From positions 1 to 51,642 of the forward strand of contig JAGAOR010000040.1 of the NCBI GenBank assembly GCA_017623605.1: 51,642 bases of DNA, written 5' to 3'. The position numbers and the translations under genes are program-made. The stretch is from Clostridia bacterium. Its GTDB lineage: Bacteria; Bacillota; Clostridia; Christensenellales; Borkfalkiaceae. The first letter of the stretch is position 1. The number at the start of each line of letters is the position of its first letter. This document shows positions 18,173 to 28,169 of this stretch, piece by piece. Below the pieces are notes generated by a model. It was given only the letters and a program-made list of their open reading frames with translations. It made no database searches and was not told the origin of the DNA.

Positions 18173-18841
18173 ATGAAAATCGACATTTTAACGCTTTTTC
18201 CCGAAATGTTTTCGGCAATGCAAGAAAGCATTTTAGGCAGAGCACAAAAGGAAAATAAAATTCAAATAAACGTAGTAAACCTGCGCGATTACACGGAAGA
18301 TAAGCATTTAAAATGCGACGATTACCCGTTTGGCGGTGGTGCGGGAATGGTGATGATGCCCCAACCGATCGGAAGCGCGATCGAAGCGCTTGATCCCGAG
18401 CATAAAGCGCGGCGAATTTATATGTCGCCCAAGGGTGAAACGTTCAAGCAACAAAAGGTGTTCGAGCTTTTGGGCTACGAGCACTTGATTTTGCTTTGCG
18501 GACACTACGAGGGGGTAGATCAACGGGCGATTGATCTGTTTATCGACGAAGAAATTTCGATCGGGGATTACGTGCTCACGGGCGGGGAGCTTCCCGCTAT
18601 GGTGGTAACGGACGCCGTTTCGCGCTACGTAGACGGGGTGATTAGCGCATCGTCGCTCGTGGACGAAAGCTTTTCAGAAAACTTGCTTGAATATCCGCAG
18701 TATACCCGCCCGCAGGAATACCGCGGCATTGCCGTGCCCGAAATTTTACGAAGTGGGGATCACGGAAAAATTGATAAGTGGCGCAGAGAACAAGCGATTG
18801 CGCTGACGAAAAAACGCCGTCCCGATCTTTTAAATAAATAG
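18173..18841 (+). CDS. trmD: tRNA (guanine37-N1)-methyltransferase
   Basis: A 222-residue SPOUT-fold enzyme that methylates G37 next to the anticodon and prevents frameshifting. The trefoil-knot cofactor region reads LLCGHYEGVDQRAID and SIGDYVLTGGELPAM, followed by the catalytic Asp in VVTDAVSRYVDG. The C-terminal tail includes YTRPQEYRG, as in all TrmD. The start follows ftsY by 21 bases. The usual neighbours rpsP, rimM and rplS are absent on both sides. Confidence 0.97.
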   Translation: MKIDILTLFPEMFSAMQESILGRAQKENKIQINVVNLRDYTEDKHLKCDDYPFGGGAGMVMMPQPIGSAIEALDPEHKARRIYMSPKGETFKQQKVFELLGYEHLILLCGHYEGVDQRAIDLFIDEEISIGDYVLTGGELPAMVVTDAVSRYVDGVISASSLVDESFSENLLEYPQYTRPQEYRGIAVPEILRSGDHGKIDKWRREQAIALTKKRRPDLLNK

Positions 18842-18849
18842 GTGAAAAG

Positions 18850-19710
18850 ATGAAAAAAATACAATGGTTTCCGGGGCATATGACGCGTGCTATGCGGGAT
18901 ATGGAAGAGAAAAGGGGCTTGTGCGACGGGATTATTTGCGTGCTCGACGCCCGCGCGCCGATTGCCACGGTAAATAAAAACTTCAAGAAAATATTTGGCG
19001 AGAAGCCCGTTTTGTATCTTTTGAATAAAGCCGATTTGTCGGATGCGAATAGAACGGACGGCTTTTTGAAGCTGTTTGAAAGTAAGGGCAAATATTGTGT
19101 AAAATGCGATTGTACGAACCCGTCGTCGAAGCGTTTGATCTTGCAAAAATTGACGGAGATCACGGAAGAAAAACGCGTGCGTGCGGAAGCAAAGGGCTTA
19201 ACGAGAACCTTTCGGTTTATGGTCGCGGGGATTCCCAACACGGGGAAAAGCACGCTCGTGAATTTAATCAGCGGGCAAAAGCGCGCGAAAACGGGAGATA
19301 AAGCGGGGGTAACGCGGGACGTTCGCTGGCTTCGTTGCGGTGTTTTCGATCTTTTGGATACCCCGGGCACAATGCCTCCCTCCTTTGAAGATCAAGATCT
19401 TGCCAAGCATTTGGCGTATATCGGTAGTGTAAACGACGACATTTTGGATATGGACGATATCGCGTTAGAGCTTTTGGGCGAGCTTGCGGCAAATTATCCG
19501 CAATATCTAACGGAACGCTACGGCATTGAAGATTTTTCAGAAAATTTAAAAATGTACGAACAGCTTTGTAAGCGTAGGGGCTTTATTTTGCGCGGCGGCG
19601 AATTCGATTACGAGCGCGGCGCGAAAGCCTTGATCGACGATTTTAGAAAAGGTCGTATCGGCAAAATTACGCTCGAAAAACCCGCCGATTATAAAGATTT
19701 TGAATGGTAA
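18850..19710 (+). CDS. rbgA: ribosome biogenesis GTPase RbgA (YlqF)
   Basis: A 286-residue circularly permuted GTPase needed for late 50S assembly. The G4 motif NKAD at 59-62 precedes the P-loop GIPNTGKST (127-135) and DTPGTMPP, which is the permuted order typical of YlqF/YawG proteins. The N-terminus IQWFPGHMTRAMRDM matches the family. The C-terminal ribosome-binding domain is present (about 200-286). It starts nine bases after trmD and overlaps rnhB by seven bases. Confidence 0.96.
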   Translation: MKKIQWFPGHMTRAMRDMEEKRGLCDGIICVLDARAPIATVNKNFKKIFGEKPVLYLLNKADLSDANRTDGFLKLFESKGKYCVKCDCTNPSSKRLILQKLTEITEEKRVRAEAKGLTRTFRFMVAGIPNTGKSTLVNLISGQKRAKTGDKAGVTRDVRWLRCGVFDLLDTPGTMPPSFEDQDLAKHLAYIGSVNDDILDMDDIALELLGELAANYPQYLTERYGIEDFSENLKMYEQLCKRRGFILRGGEFDYERGAKALIDDFRKGRIGKITLEKPADYKDFEW

Positions 19711-20336
19711 AACCTATGAAAAAAAATTGGAACGCGGAAGAGAAATTATCATTTGAGCGCGCTTTGCAAAAAAAGGGCGTGAAATATATCGCGGGCGTAG
19801 ACGAAGTAGGCAGAGGACCGCTCGCAGGACCTGTCGTTTGCGCGGCGGTGATTATGCCGCTTGACGAAGCGGCAATTATCGAGGGCGTAGACGATAGTAA
19901 AAAACTCTCCGCGAAAAAACGCGAAGAGCTTTCGGAGAAGATTAAGGAAACGGCGCTTTGTTATTGCATTATAGAAATCGACGAAAAGACGATCGACGAG
20001 ATGAATATTTTGGAAGCGACCAAGCTTGGTATGAAAAAGGCGATCGAAACGCTTTCGATCACACCCGAAAAGGTACTCACCGACGGCAATATGACGATTG
20101 ACGTGGCGATCCCCCAACAAAGCGTGATCGGCGGCGACGCGCTTTCCTATTCGATCGGCGCGGCGAGTATTATCGCCAAAGTCTATCGGGACGCTTTAAT
20201 GGATAAATATGCTGAAACGTACCCGAATTACGCCTTTGAAAAGAACAAGGGCTACGGCACGGCGGCGCATATTCAAGGAATTAAGGAGCACGGCTTATGC
20301 CCCATTCACCGCAAGACGTTCACAAAAAAGTTTTAG
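19704..20336 (+). CDS. rnhB: ribonuclease HII
   Basis: A 210-residue enzyme that removes RNA from RNA-DNA hybrids and excises misincorporated ribonucleotides. The metal site motif is GVDEVGRGPLAGPVV near residue 33, followed by DDSKKLSAKKRE and LTDGN. Conserved AASIIAKVYRDALM and NKGYGTAAHI complete the active-site region. Two ATG codons are possible: 19704 (overlapping rbgA) and 19716. Neither has a strong ribosome site, and translational coupling favours the overlap. Confidence 0.95.
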   Translation: MVKPMKKNWNAEEKLSFERALQKKGVKYIAGVDEVGRGPLAGPVVCAAVIMPLDEAAIIEGVDDSKKLSAKKREELSEKIKETALCYCIIEIDEKTIDEMNILEATKLGMKKAIETLSITPEKVLTDGNMTIDVAIPQQSVIGGDALSYSIGAASIIAKVYRDALMDKYAETYPNYAFEKNKGYGTAAHIQGIKEHGLCPIHRKTFTKKF

Positions 20337-20656
20337 GAAGAAAGGGCGAAAAGCTCGTTGAGAAATATCTGATAGAGCGCGGCTGTAAGCTTTTAAAGCG
20401 TAATTTTCGCACGCCGTTTGGCGAAGCTGATCTCGTCGTGAAAGAAGGAGAAGAGATCGTGTTCGTGGAGGTAAAAGCGCGAACGAGCGACAAATTCGGC
20501 GCGCCCCGCGAGGCGGTGGGGCGGGAAAAACAAAAGAGATATTATAACATCGCGCAATACTACGGCGCGAAAGAGGGGAGAGAGCCCAACGCCCGCTTCG
20601 ACGTCGCGGAAGTGTACGAGGGCGGGCGCATTGAATATTATAAAAACGCCTTTTGA
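20297..20656 (+). CDS. YraN-family (UPF0102) nuclease-fold protein
   Basis: A 119-residue protein of the YraN family. It has the restriction-endonuclease-like pattern GEADLVV...EIVFVEVKARTS, where the acidic residues and Lys correspond to a PD-(D/E)XK site. The N-terminus LGRKGEKLVEKYLIERG is family-typical. It overlaps the end of rnhB by 40 bases, and the pair is conserved in many Bacillota. Its cellular substrate is unknown. It converges with sigE, with only 12 bases between stops. Confidence 0.9.
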   Translation: MPHSPQDVHKKVLGRKGEKLVEKYLIERGCKLLKRNFRTPFGEADLVVKEGEEIVFVEVKARTSDKFGAPREAVGREKQKRYYNIAQYYGAKEGREPNARFDVAEVYEGGRIEYYKNAF

Positions 20657-20668
20657 TCGAATACCTGC

Positions 20669-21394
20669 CTACTCCATTTTCGCAATTTCTTTTTTTAGAC
20701 GGAGAATAATCTTCTTTTCAAGGCGGGATATATAGCTTTGAGAAATGCCGAGAAGATCGGCAACGTCCTTTTGCGTCATTTCTTCGCCTCCGCCGAGTCC
20801 AAAACGTAAAAACATAATTTTTTGCTCTCGCTGTGAGAGCTTTTTTAACGCCTCTTTGAGCTGTTCCTTTTCTGCGTTCGATTCAATATCCCCGTACACG
20901 GTATCGGCGGAAGTGCCCAAAACGTCGGAAAGTAGTAGCTCGTTACCCTCAAAATCGGTGTTGAGCGGCTCGTCGAACGAGATTTCGCTTTTCAGCCGCG
21001 CCGTGCGCCGAAGATACATCAAAATTTCGTTCTCTATGCACCGTGAAGCGTAGGTTGCAAGCTTGATATTTTTATCGGGCTTAAAGGAATTGATCGCTTT
21101 GATCAGTCCGATCGTGCCAATGGAGATGAGATCGTCGTTTTCCACGCCCGTATTATCGAATTTTTTCGCTATGTAAACGACGAGCCGAAGATTGTGTTGA
21201 ATGAGTTGTGATTTAGCTTCGTCGCGCTCCTGTCCCTCCCGTTCTGTTAAAATGCGCAGGTTTTTTCCCTCTTCCTCGGGCGAAAGAGGGAGAGGCAACG
21301 CCTCGCCGCCACCGCAAACGTAATCGACCGTCGTTGTGGCGTCGATCAAATGGATTTTTTGCAGAAAAATCTGTAAAATTTCGGAAAACTTCAT
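20669..21394 (-). CDS. sigE: pro-sigma-E, mother-cell sporulation sigma factor
   Basis: A 241-residue sigma-70-family factor made as an inactive precursor and activated in the mother cell after asymmetric division. The N-terminal pro-sequence (about 1-27) leads into the diagnostic [15 protein letters not shown]. Region 2 includes [12 protein letters not shown] and [10 protein letters not shown], region 2.4 is [16 protein letters not shown], and region 4 has a helix-turn-helix ending [11 protein letters not shown]. The ribosome site AAAGGAG is well placed. It lies 25 bases downstream of spoIIGA, its processing protease. sigG, often next, is not present downstream; yraN converges instead. Confidence 0.97.
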   Translation of the reverse strand: MKFSEILQIFLQKIHLIDATTTVDYVCGGGEALPLPLSPEEEGKNLRILTEREGQERDEAKSQLIQHNLRLVVYIAKKFDNTGVENDDLISIGTIGLIKAINSFKPDKNIKLATYASRCIENEILMYLRRTARLKSEISFDEPLNTDFEGNELLLSDVLGTSADTVYGDIESNAEKEQLKEALKKLSQREQKIMFLRFGLGGGEEMTQKDVADLLGISQSYISRLEKKIILRLKKEIAKME

Positions 21395-21419
21395 AATGCT
21401 TGGCTCCTTTTGTTTTCAG

Positions 21420-22229
21420 TTAAAGTTCGTCAAATATATTCGCTTGTAAAAGCATTTTATATTCCCTCGATACGATATGCGCGCTTGGCGCAAAATATAC
21501 CCCTTTACGTAAAAAAACGCCTTGTTCGCCTTGAATTTCCAAATCCCCTTTGAAAAGGGGAAGCGTTTTTTCGCCGCCGAGGGTTTGAATGGTAATTTCT
21601 CCGTGCGGGGAGAAGAGCTCACTCTCCCAAAGCTCGAACGAAATTTCGGGGGAAAGGAAGCACACGGGCGCGCCGTTTGCGGTGGCTAAATTCCCGCTAT
21701 CTAAAAAACCTAAAATCGCTACACGCCTTTGCCCAAAAAGGATTGCGCAATCGTAGATATACCGAAAAACAGTTCGCTTCTTATAAATTTTTTTTGAAAA
21801 ACGGGCGATAAAAATCAAAAAAAGCATTGCAGAGCAAAGCACGAAAACGAAAGGCGTTTGTTCCATTTGATAACCACTCTCCGAGGCGGAAAAATGACCG
21901 TAGACGGCAAAGATCGCCCCTGCAAAGGAAAAGGAAAGCAAGAAGAATAAAGCGCAAGTCAACGCATACCTGCCTGCCTCTTTTTTGTTTTTTATACGCG
22001 GAAAAGCAAGTAGGCACAGCAAAAATCCGACGACGAATTTGAGTGAATATGCCCAAAAATAAGGAAGAGAAAGCAAGGGAAACACGAGTGCGAACGTCGC
22101 GCCAAGTAGCGAAGCGAAAAGCAGCTTTTTCCACTTAAAATCGACTTTTAAGGCGCGCAAGGCGAGGTATAAAAGCATACCGTCGATTAAGAAATTTTCA
22201 AGGAATGCGTATTCGATATATACCGTCAT
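21420..22229 (-). CDS. spoIIGA: sigma-E processing peptidase SpoIIGA
   Basis: A 269-residue membrane aspartic protease that cleaves pro-sigma-E when signalled by SpoIIR from the forespore. The N-terminal half has five hydrophobic segments (about 5-25, 35-52, 58-77, 88-110, 125-143). The C-terminal half is a soluble protease domain with the catalytic Asp177 in FLDSGN, as in the family. It is the first gene of the spoIIGA-sigE operon. The upstream region has an extended -10 promoter and candidate Spo0A boxes. Confidence 0.95.
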   Translation of the reverse strand: MTVYIEYAFLENFLIDGMLLYLALRALKVDFKWKKLLFASLLGATFALVFPLLSLPYFWAYSLKFVVGFLLCLLAFPRIKNKKEAGRYALTCALFFLLSFSFAGAIFAVYGHFSASESGYQMEQTPFVFVLCSAMLFLIFIARFSKKIYKKRTVFRYIYDCAILFGQRRVAILGFLDSGNLATANGAPVCFLSPEISFELWESELFSPHGEITIQTLGGEKTLPLFKGDLEIQGEQGVFLRKGVYFAPSAHIVSREYKMLLQANIFDEL

Positions 22230-22269
22230 AAAAATGCCTCAATTCCTTATCGCAAAAGGGATTGAGGCT

Positions 22270-22338
22270 ATTATAGCATAAAAATTCGCAAAAAATAAAA
22301 AGGGCTTTTGTCGCGCGCGCAATTTTTTTGTCGCAAAA
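22270..22338 (-). promoter_or_regulatory. spoIIGA-sigE promoter with candidate Spo0A boxes
   Basis: On the minus strand TGC-TATAAT (positions 22278-22270) is an extended -10 about 40 bases from the spoIIGA start, with a poor -35. Two TTTTGTCGC sequences lie upstream at 22306-22315 and 22326-22338, near -49 and -69. They resemble the 0A box TGTCGAA, with two mismatches and one respectively. The arrangement recalls the Spo0A-activated spoIIG promoter of Bacillus subtilis. This is inference. Confidence 0.5.
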
Positions 22339-22429
22339 CCTTATAAATAAAGGCGTTTAGCCGTTTATAAAAAAATTGAAAAAATTTAAAAATAAGCGTT
22401 TTGAAAGTCGCGCCCTATTTTTTAGCCTT

Positions 22430-22457
22430 GCTCCATTTTATGTTGGAGCGTTTTTTT
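22430..22457 (+). terminator. orphan intrinsic terminator
   Basis: The stem GCTCCA (22430-22435) and TGGAGC (22444-22449) is followed by G and seven T. No plus-strand gene precedes it after the divergent spoIIGA promoter, so it may end a short RNA or act as an attenuator for the next gene. Confidence 0.6.
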
Positions 22458-22518
22458 CATAGAATGAAAACTACGTTTTTCGCGCATACTTTATCAAAAA
22501 AGGGAGATGGGGAAACGT

Positions 22519-22875
22519 ATGTTAAACAAACGGGAAAGCGAAGTGATGAGCGCGATTTATTCCTTGTGCTATGAAAAGGGTATATGCTTAATTTCGCCCG
22601 ACGAGCTTTTAACGATGCTTCCCCCGCGGAAAAAATATAACGAAGAACAGATTGAAAAGATTTTATCCGAGCTCGCGCTCGATAATTATTTCGAGCTGCT
22701 TTCCTCTGAACGCAAGGGGGAGAAAACGTACGTCATTTCCTTGCGCGCTAACGGCTATGCGTTCAAGCGTTGCTCGGTGCAACAACGCCGCGATTTTGCC
22801 GTTAAGCTCGGTTGGGCGATTACCTCCGCCGTGATTGCCTTTCTCGTCGGTTGGGTGCTTAAATGGATATTTTAG
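22519..22875 (+). CDS. conserved hypothetical membrane-anchored protein
   Basis: A 118-residue protein with a helical, winged-helix-like N-terminal domain (about 1-90: RESEVMSAIYSLC, EEQIEKILSELALDNYFELL). A single C-terminal membrane helix spans about 96-115 and ends WVLKWIF. The tail anchor would leave the N-terminal domain in the cytoplasm. I prefer the ATG at 22519, six bases after GGGG, over the ATG at 22507, which overlaps the purine-rich ribosome site. No specific function is recognised. It sits between the sporulation operon and uvrB, which has its own promoter. Confidence 0.75.
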   Translation: MLNKRESEVMSAIYSLCYEKGICLISPDELLTMLPPRKKYNEEQIEKILSELALDNYFELLSSERKGEKTYVISLRANGYAFKRCSVQQRRDFAVKLGWAITSAVIAFLVGWVLKWIF

Positions 22876-22893
22876 AAAGTTCCTTTCAATTTG

Positions 22894-22922
22894 TTTACAT
22901 TTCCGTCGAAATATGCTATAAT
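22894..22922 (+). promoter_or_regulatory. sigma-A promoter of uvrBA
   Basis: TTTACA (22894-22899), a 17-base spacer, and TATAAT (22917-22922), with TG one base before the -10. No LexA-type GAACN4GTTC site was seen nearby. Confidence 0.8.
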
Positions 22923-22954
22923 TAAACATATGTTTGGTGAAAACGGAGAGAATA

Positions 22955-24916
<1,962 letters not shown>

Positions 24917-24927
24917 GGAATAAATTT

Positions 24928-27744
24928 ATGCAAGAAAATATAGTTATTAAGGGTGCAAAAGAAAACAACTTAAAAAATATCGACGTAACGATTCCCCGCA
25001 ACAAGCTGACGGTATTGACGGGGCTTTCGGGGAGCGGTAAATCGACGCTCGCGTTCGACACAATCTTTGCCGAGGGACAACGCCGATACGTGGAAAGCCT
25101 TTCTTCCTACGCCCGTCAATTTTTAGGACAAATGGAAAAGCCGGACGTGGAGAGTATTGACGGGCTTTCGCCCGCGATCTCGATTGATCAAAAAACTACC
25201 TCCCGCAACCCCCGCTCGACCGTGGGCACGGTTACGGAGGTATACGATTATTTCCGTTTACTTTTCGCGCGGATCGGTGTGCCGCATTGTCCGAAATGCG
25301 GGCGGGAAATACGCCGCCAAACGGTGGACGAAATTTGCGATAGAGTTATGGCTATGCCCGAGGGGAGTAAAATTCTTGTGAACGCGCCCGTCGTGCGTGG
25401 CAGAAAGGGGGAATATCAAAAGGAGCTTGCGGGGTATAAAAAGAGCGGCTTTGGCAGAGTGAAAATCGACGGTATCGTTTACGATCTACAAGAAGAAATC
25501 AAGCTCGAAAAGAATATCAAACACAATATATCCGTAGTGGTGGATAGGCTTGTGGTGAAGTCTACCGTTCAAAAACGATTAACGGACAGCCTTGAAACGG
25601 CGCTTAAACTTGCTTCGGGACTCGTCGTGATTGATTGCGAGGGGAAAGAGGATTTGTATTCTGTTAACTACGCTTGCCCAGATTGCGGGGTGTCGCTTGA
25701 AGAGATCGAACCGAGAATGTTCTCGTTCAACACCGTTTACGGTGCGTGTCCGACCTGTTCGGGTTTGGGCTTTAAGCAATTCGTAGATCCCGATCTGATT
25801 TGTCCCGATAAAGAAAAAACTCTGCGCGAGGGCGCAATGAGAGTTACGGGTTGGAATTTAGGCTCGAACACGATGGCGCTTATGGAGCTTTCCGCGCTCG
25901 CAAAGGCTTACGGCTTTTCGCTTGACGTACCCGTCAAGGATTTGCCCAAAGAGATTTACGACATTCTAATGTACGGTAGCGACGAGCGCGTGGATATGCA
26001 GTATCATACCCGTTCCTTTTCAGGTAGCTTTAAAAAGACGTGGGAGGGATACGTCAACAACTTGCAAAGACGTTACGCAACGTCCACTTCCGACGGCGTA
26101 AAGGCGGATATACAACGGCTTATGCGCAACGCCCCCTGCGACGCCTGCGGTGGAAAGCGTTTGAAAAAGGAAGCGTTGTCCGTGTACGTGGGAGGTAAAA
26201 ATATTTGGGAGGTTTGCGAATTGCCCGTCGATCGTCTTTGCGATTTTATGGACGAAGTGAAAGCGGGATTGACGCAGACGGAACACCTGATCGCAGACGC
26301 GATCATCAAGGAAATCAACAACCGCTTGGGCTTTTTACGGAACGTAGGGCTTGGGTATCTCACGCTCACCCGCACCGCGGTTACTCTTTCGGGCGGTGAA
26401 AGTCAGCGTATACGCCTTGCTACGCAGATCGGAAGCGCGCTTACGGGCGTTTTGTATATCCTCGACGAGCCGAGTATTGGGCTGCACCAACGAGATAACG
26501 AGAAACTGTTAAATTCCCTCAAAGGCTTGCGGGATTTGGGCAACACCCTGATCGTGGTCGAGCACGACGAGGATACGATGCGCGCCGCCGATTATATCGT
26601 GGATATAGGACCGAAAGCGGGGGTGCACGGTGGCGAAGTCGTGGCGTGCGGTACGCCCGAAGAAATTATGCGGGTTTCAGGCTCAATTACGGGCGATTAC
26701 CTCGCAGGGCGACGGAAGATTGACGTGCCCGCCGTTCGAGCCGAGCCTGACGGGAGGTGGCTTAAAATTTTCGGTTGCCGACAAAACAATTTAAAAAATA
26801 TCGACGTGGAAATACCCGCAGGCTTGATTACCACGGTTACGGGCGTTTCTGGAAGCGGTAAATCGAGCCTTGTCAATGAAATCGTATATCCCATTCTTGC
26901 AAACGAGCTCAACGGCGCAAAGCACGCGCTCGGTAAATACGATAAAATAGAGGGAATTGAGCATTTCGACAAGGTGATCGCGATCGATCAGTCCCCGATC
27001 GGACGAACGCCGAGAAGTAACCCCGCGACGTATACGGGCGTGTTCAACGCTATTCGCGATTTGTTTTCAATGACGCCCGACGCAAAAGAGCGAGGGTATA
27101 AGGCGGGACGGTTCTCGTTCAACGTTTCAGGCGGGCGTTGCGAGCATTGCTTTGGCGACGGGATTATCAAGATCGAAATGCATTTCCTGCCCGATATTTT
27201 CGTGCCCTGCGAAGTGTGCGGCGGGAAACGCTATAACCGTGAAACGCTGGAAGTGAAGTATAAAGGCAAGAGTATTGCCGACGTTTTGGATATGACGGTG
27301 GAAGAGGCGTGTGAATTTTTTGCGCCTGTACCCAATATTTATAACAAGATCAAAACACTCAATGAAGTAGGGCTTGGGTATATTAAGCTTGGGCAAAGCT
27401 CAACCACACTTTCGGGGGGAGAGGCGCAACGCGTGAAGCTTGCTACCGAGCTTGCAAAACGCTCCACGGGAAAAACGCTTTATATCCTCGACGAGCCAAC
27501 TACGGGCTTACACGCTTACGACGTGGATAAACTCATTAAAATTCTGCTCAAACTCCGTGAGGGCGGGAATACCGTGCTCGTGATTGAACACAACCTCGAC
27601 GTCATTAAAACCGCGGATTATATTATCGACCTCGGACCGGAGGGCGGTGGCGGCGGCGGAGAAATCGTCTGTGAGGGTGCGCCTGAAAAAGTCGCGAAGA
27701 ACCCGAAAAGCTATACGGGTAAATTCTTGAAAAAGGTTTTATAA
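24928..27744 (+). CDS. uvrA: excinuclease ABC subunit A
   Basis: A 938-residue damage-recognition ATPase with two ABC modules. The first Walker [14 protein letters not shown], is near residue 32, and the second, [13 protein letters not shown], is near 640. Signatures [12 protein letters not shown] and [12 protein letters not shown] and two LDEPs motifs are present. Zinc-finger cysteine pairs appear in [22 protein letters not shown] and [17 protein letters not shown]. Complete, with typical length. It ends just before the strong hairpin at 27759-27799. Confidence 0.98.
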   Translation: MQENIVIKGAKENNLKNIDVTIPRNKLTVLTGLSGSGKSTLAFDTIFAEGQRRYVESLSSYARQFLGQMEKPDVESIDGLSPAISIDQKTTSRNPRSTVGTVTEVYDYFRLLFARIGVPHCPKCGREIRRQTVDEICDRVMAMPEGSKILVNAPVVRGRKGEYQKELAGYKKSGFGRVKIDGIVYDLQEEIKLEKNIKHNISVVVDRLVVKSTVQKRLTDSLETALKLASGLVVIDCEGKEDLYSVNYACPDCGVSLEEIEPRMFSFNTVYGACPTCSGLGFKQFVDPDLICPDKEKTLREGAMRVTGWNLGSNTMALMELSALAKAYGFSLDVPVKDLPKEIYDILMYGSDERVDMQYHTRSFSGSFKKTWEGYVNNLQRRYATSTSDGVKADIQRLMRNAPCDACGGKRLKKEALSVYVGGKNIWEVCELPVDRLCDFMDEVKAGLTQTEHLIADAIIKEINNRLGFLRNVGLGYLTLTRTAVTLSGGESQRIRLATQIGSALTGVLYILDEPSIGLHQRDNEKLLNSLKGLRDLGNTLIVVEHDEDTMRAADYIVDIGPKAGVHGGEVVACGTPEEIMRVSGSITGDYLAGRRKIDVPAVRAEPDGRWLKIFGCRQNNLKNIDVEIPAGLITTVTGVSGSGKSSLVNEIVYPILANELNGAKHALGKYDKIEGIEHFDKVIAIDQSPIGRTPRSNPATYTGVFNAIRDLFSMTPDAKERGYKAGRFSFNVSGGRCEHCFGDGIIKIEMHFLPDIFVPCEVCGGKRYNRETLEVKYKGKSIADVLDMTVEEACEFFAPVPNIYNKIKTLNEVGLGYIKLGQSSTTLSGGEAQRVKLATELAKRSTGKTLYILDEPTTGLHAYDVDKLIKILLKLREGGNTVLVIEHNLDVIKTADYIIDLGPEGGGGGGEIVCEGAPEKVAKNPKSYTGKFLKKVL

Positions 27745-27758
27745 AAGCATTTTATCAT

Positions 27759-27801
27759 AACGAACCGCCCCACCTGCACGGCAGGTGGGGCGGTTCGTTT
27801 A
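27759..27801. terminator. bidirectional terminator, perfect 19-bp stem
   Basis: A perfect 19-base-pair stem (27759-27777 with 27781-27799) with a three-base ACG loop, A-rich on the left and T-rich on the right. It separates convergent uvrA and veg, and its right arm touches the veg stop codon. Confidence 0.92.
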
Positions 27802-28038
27802 TAACGGCTTGATTTTTACGTTTCCACATAGCACGTCGGAATACGAATATGCCGTTTTCCCTAAAAAATCTTTGTCGTCGGGCTTCACGGTGAAAAGAGC
27901 AGGGTAGATCCCTGATAATACGCCCGAATAATTCAGGCTTTTGTTTCTGCCAAGGTTCACGCGCACCGCTACGCGACGCGCAGAACAACTTCTTACCATT
28001 TGTTTAACGTCTGCAATTTTTTTTGTCGGTTTAATCAT
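27799..28038 (-). CDS. veg: Veg-family protein
   Basis: A 79-residue protein of the Veg family, known in Bacillus as an abundant vegetative protein linked to biofilm-matrix gene control. Recognisable blocks are VKQMVRSCSARRVAVRVNLGRNKS, SGVLSGIYPALFTVK and YSYSDVLCG, matching the Veg pattern of a small beta-barrel. I start at the ATG at 28038. The reading frame is open further upstream, but no other start has support, and the ribosome site is weak here too. Its position next to the SPOCS gene and ispE matches the veg-ispE neighbourhood of other Bacillota. Confidence 0.82.
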   Translation of the reverse strand: MIKPTKKIADVKQMVRSCSARRVAVRVNLGRNKSLNYSGVLSGIYPALFTVKPDDKDFLGKTAYSYSDVLCGNVKIKPL

Positions 28039-28106
28039 AGAAAGAGTATGCGCTAAAAAGTTGGTTTTTATCCCTCTTTTTTCCAAATTTCCCAAAATTC
28101 CCTTTG

Positions 28107-28135
28107 TTCTATTCTCGATTCCACTTGCATACGAT
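28107..28135 (+). promoter_or_regulatory. candidate sigma-E/K promoter of the SPOCS gene
   Basis: TTCTATT (28107-28113), a 14-base spacer, and CATACGAT (28128-28135). The consensus for mother-cell sigma-E/K is KMATATT-N14-CATACANT. Five of seven -35 positions and six of the seven defined -10 positions match. Predicted transcription starts near 28143, 12 bases before the ribosome site. Confidence 0.5.
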
Positions 28136-28169
28136 AGAAAAACGATAAAACGTGAAAGGGAGTGCAAAA

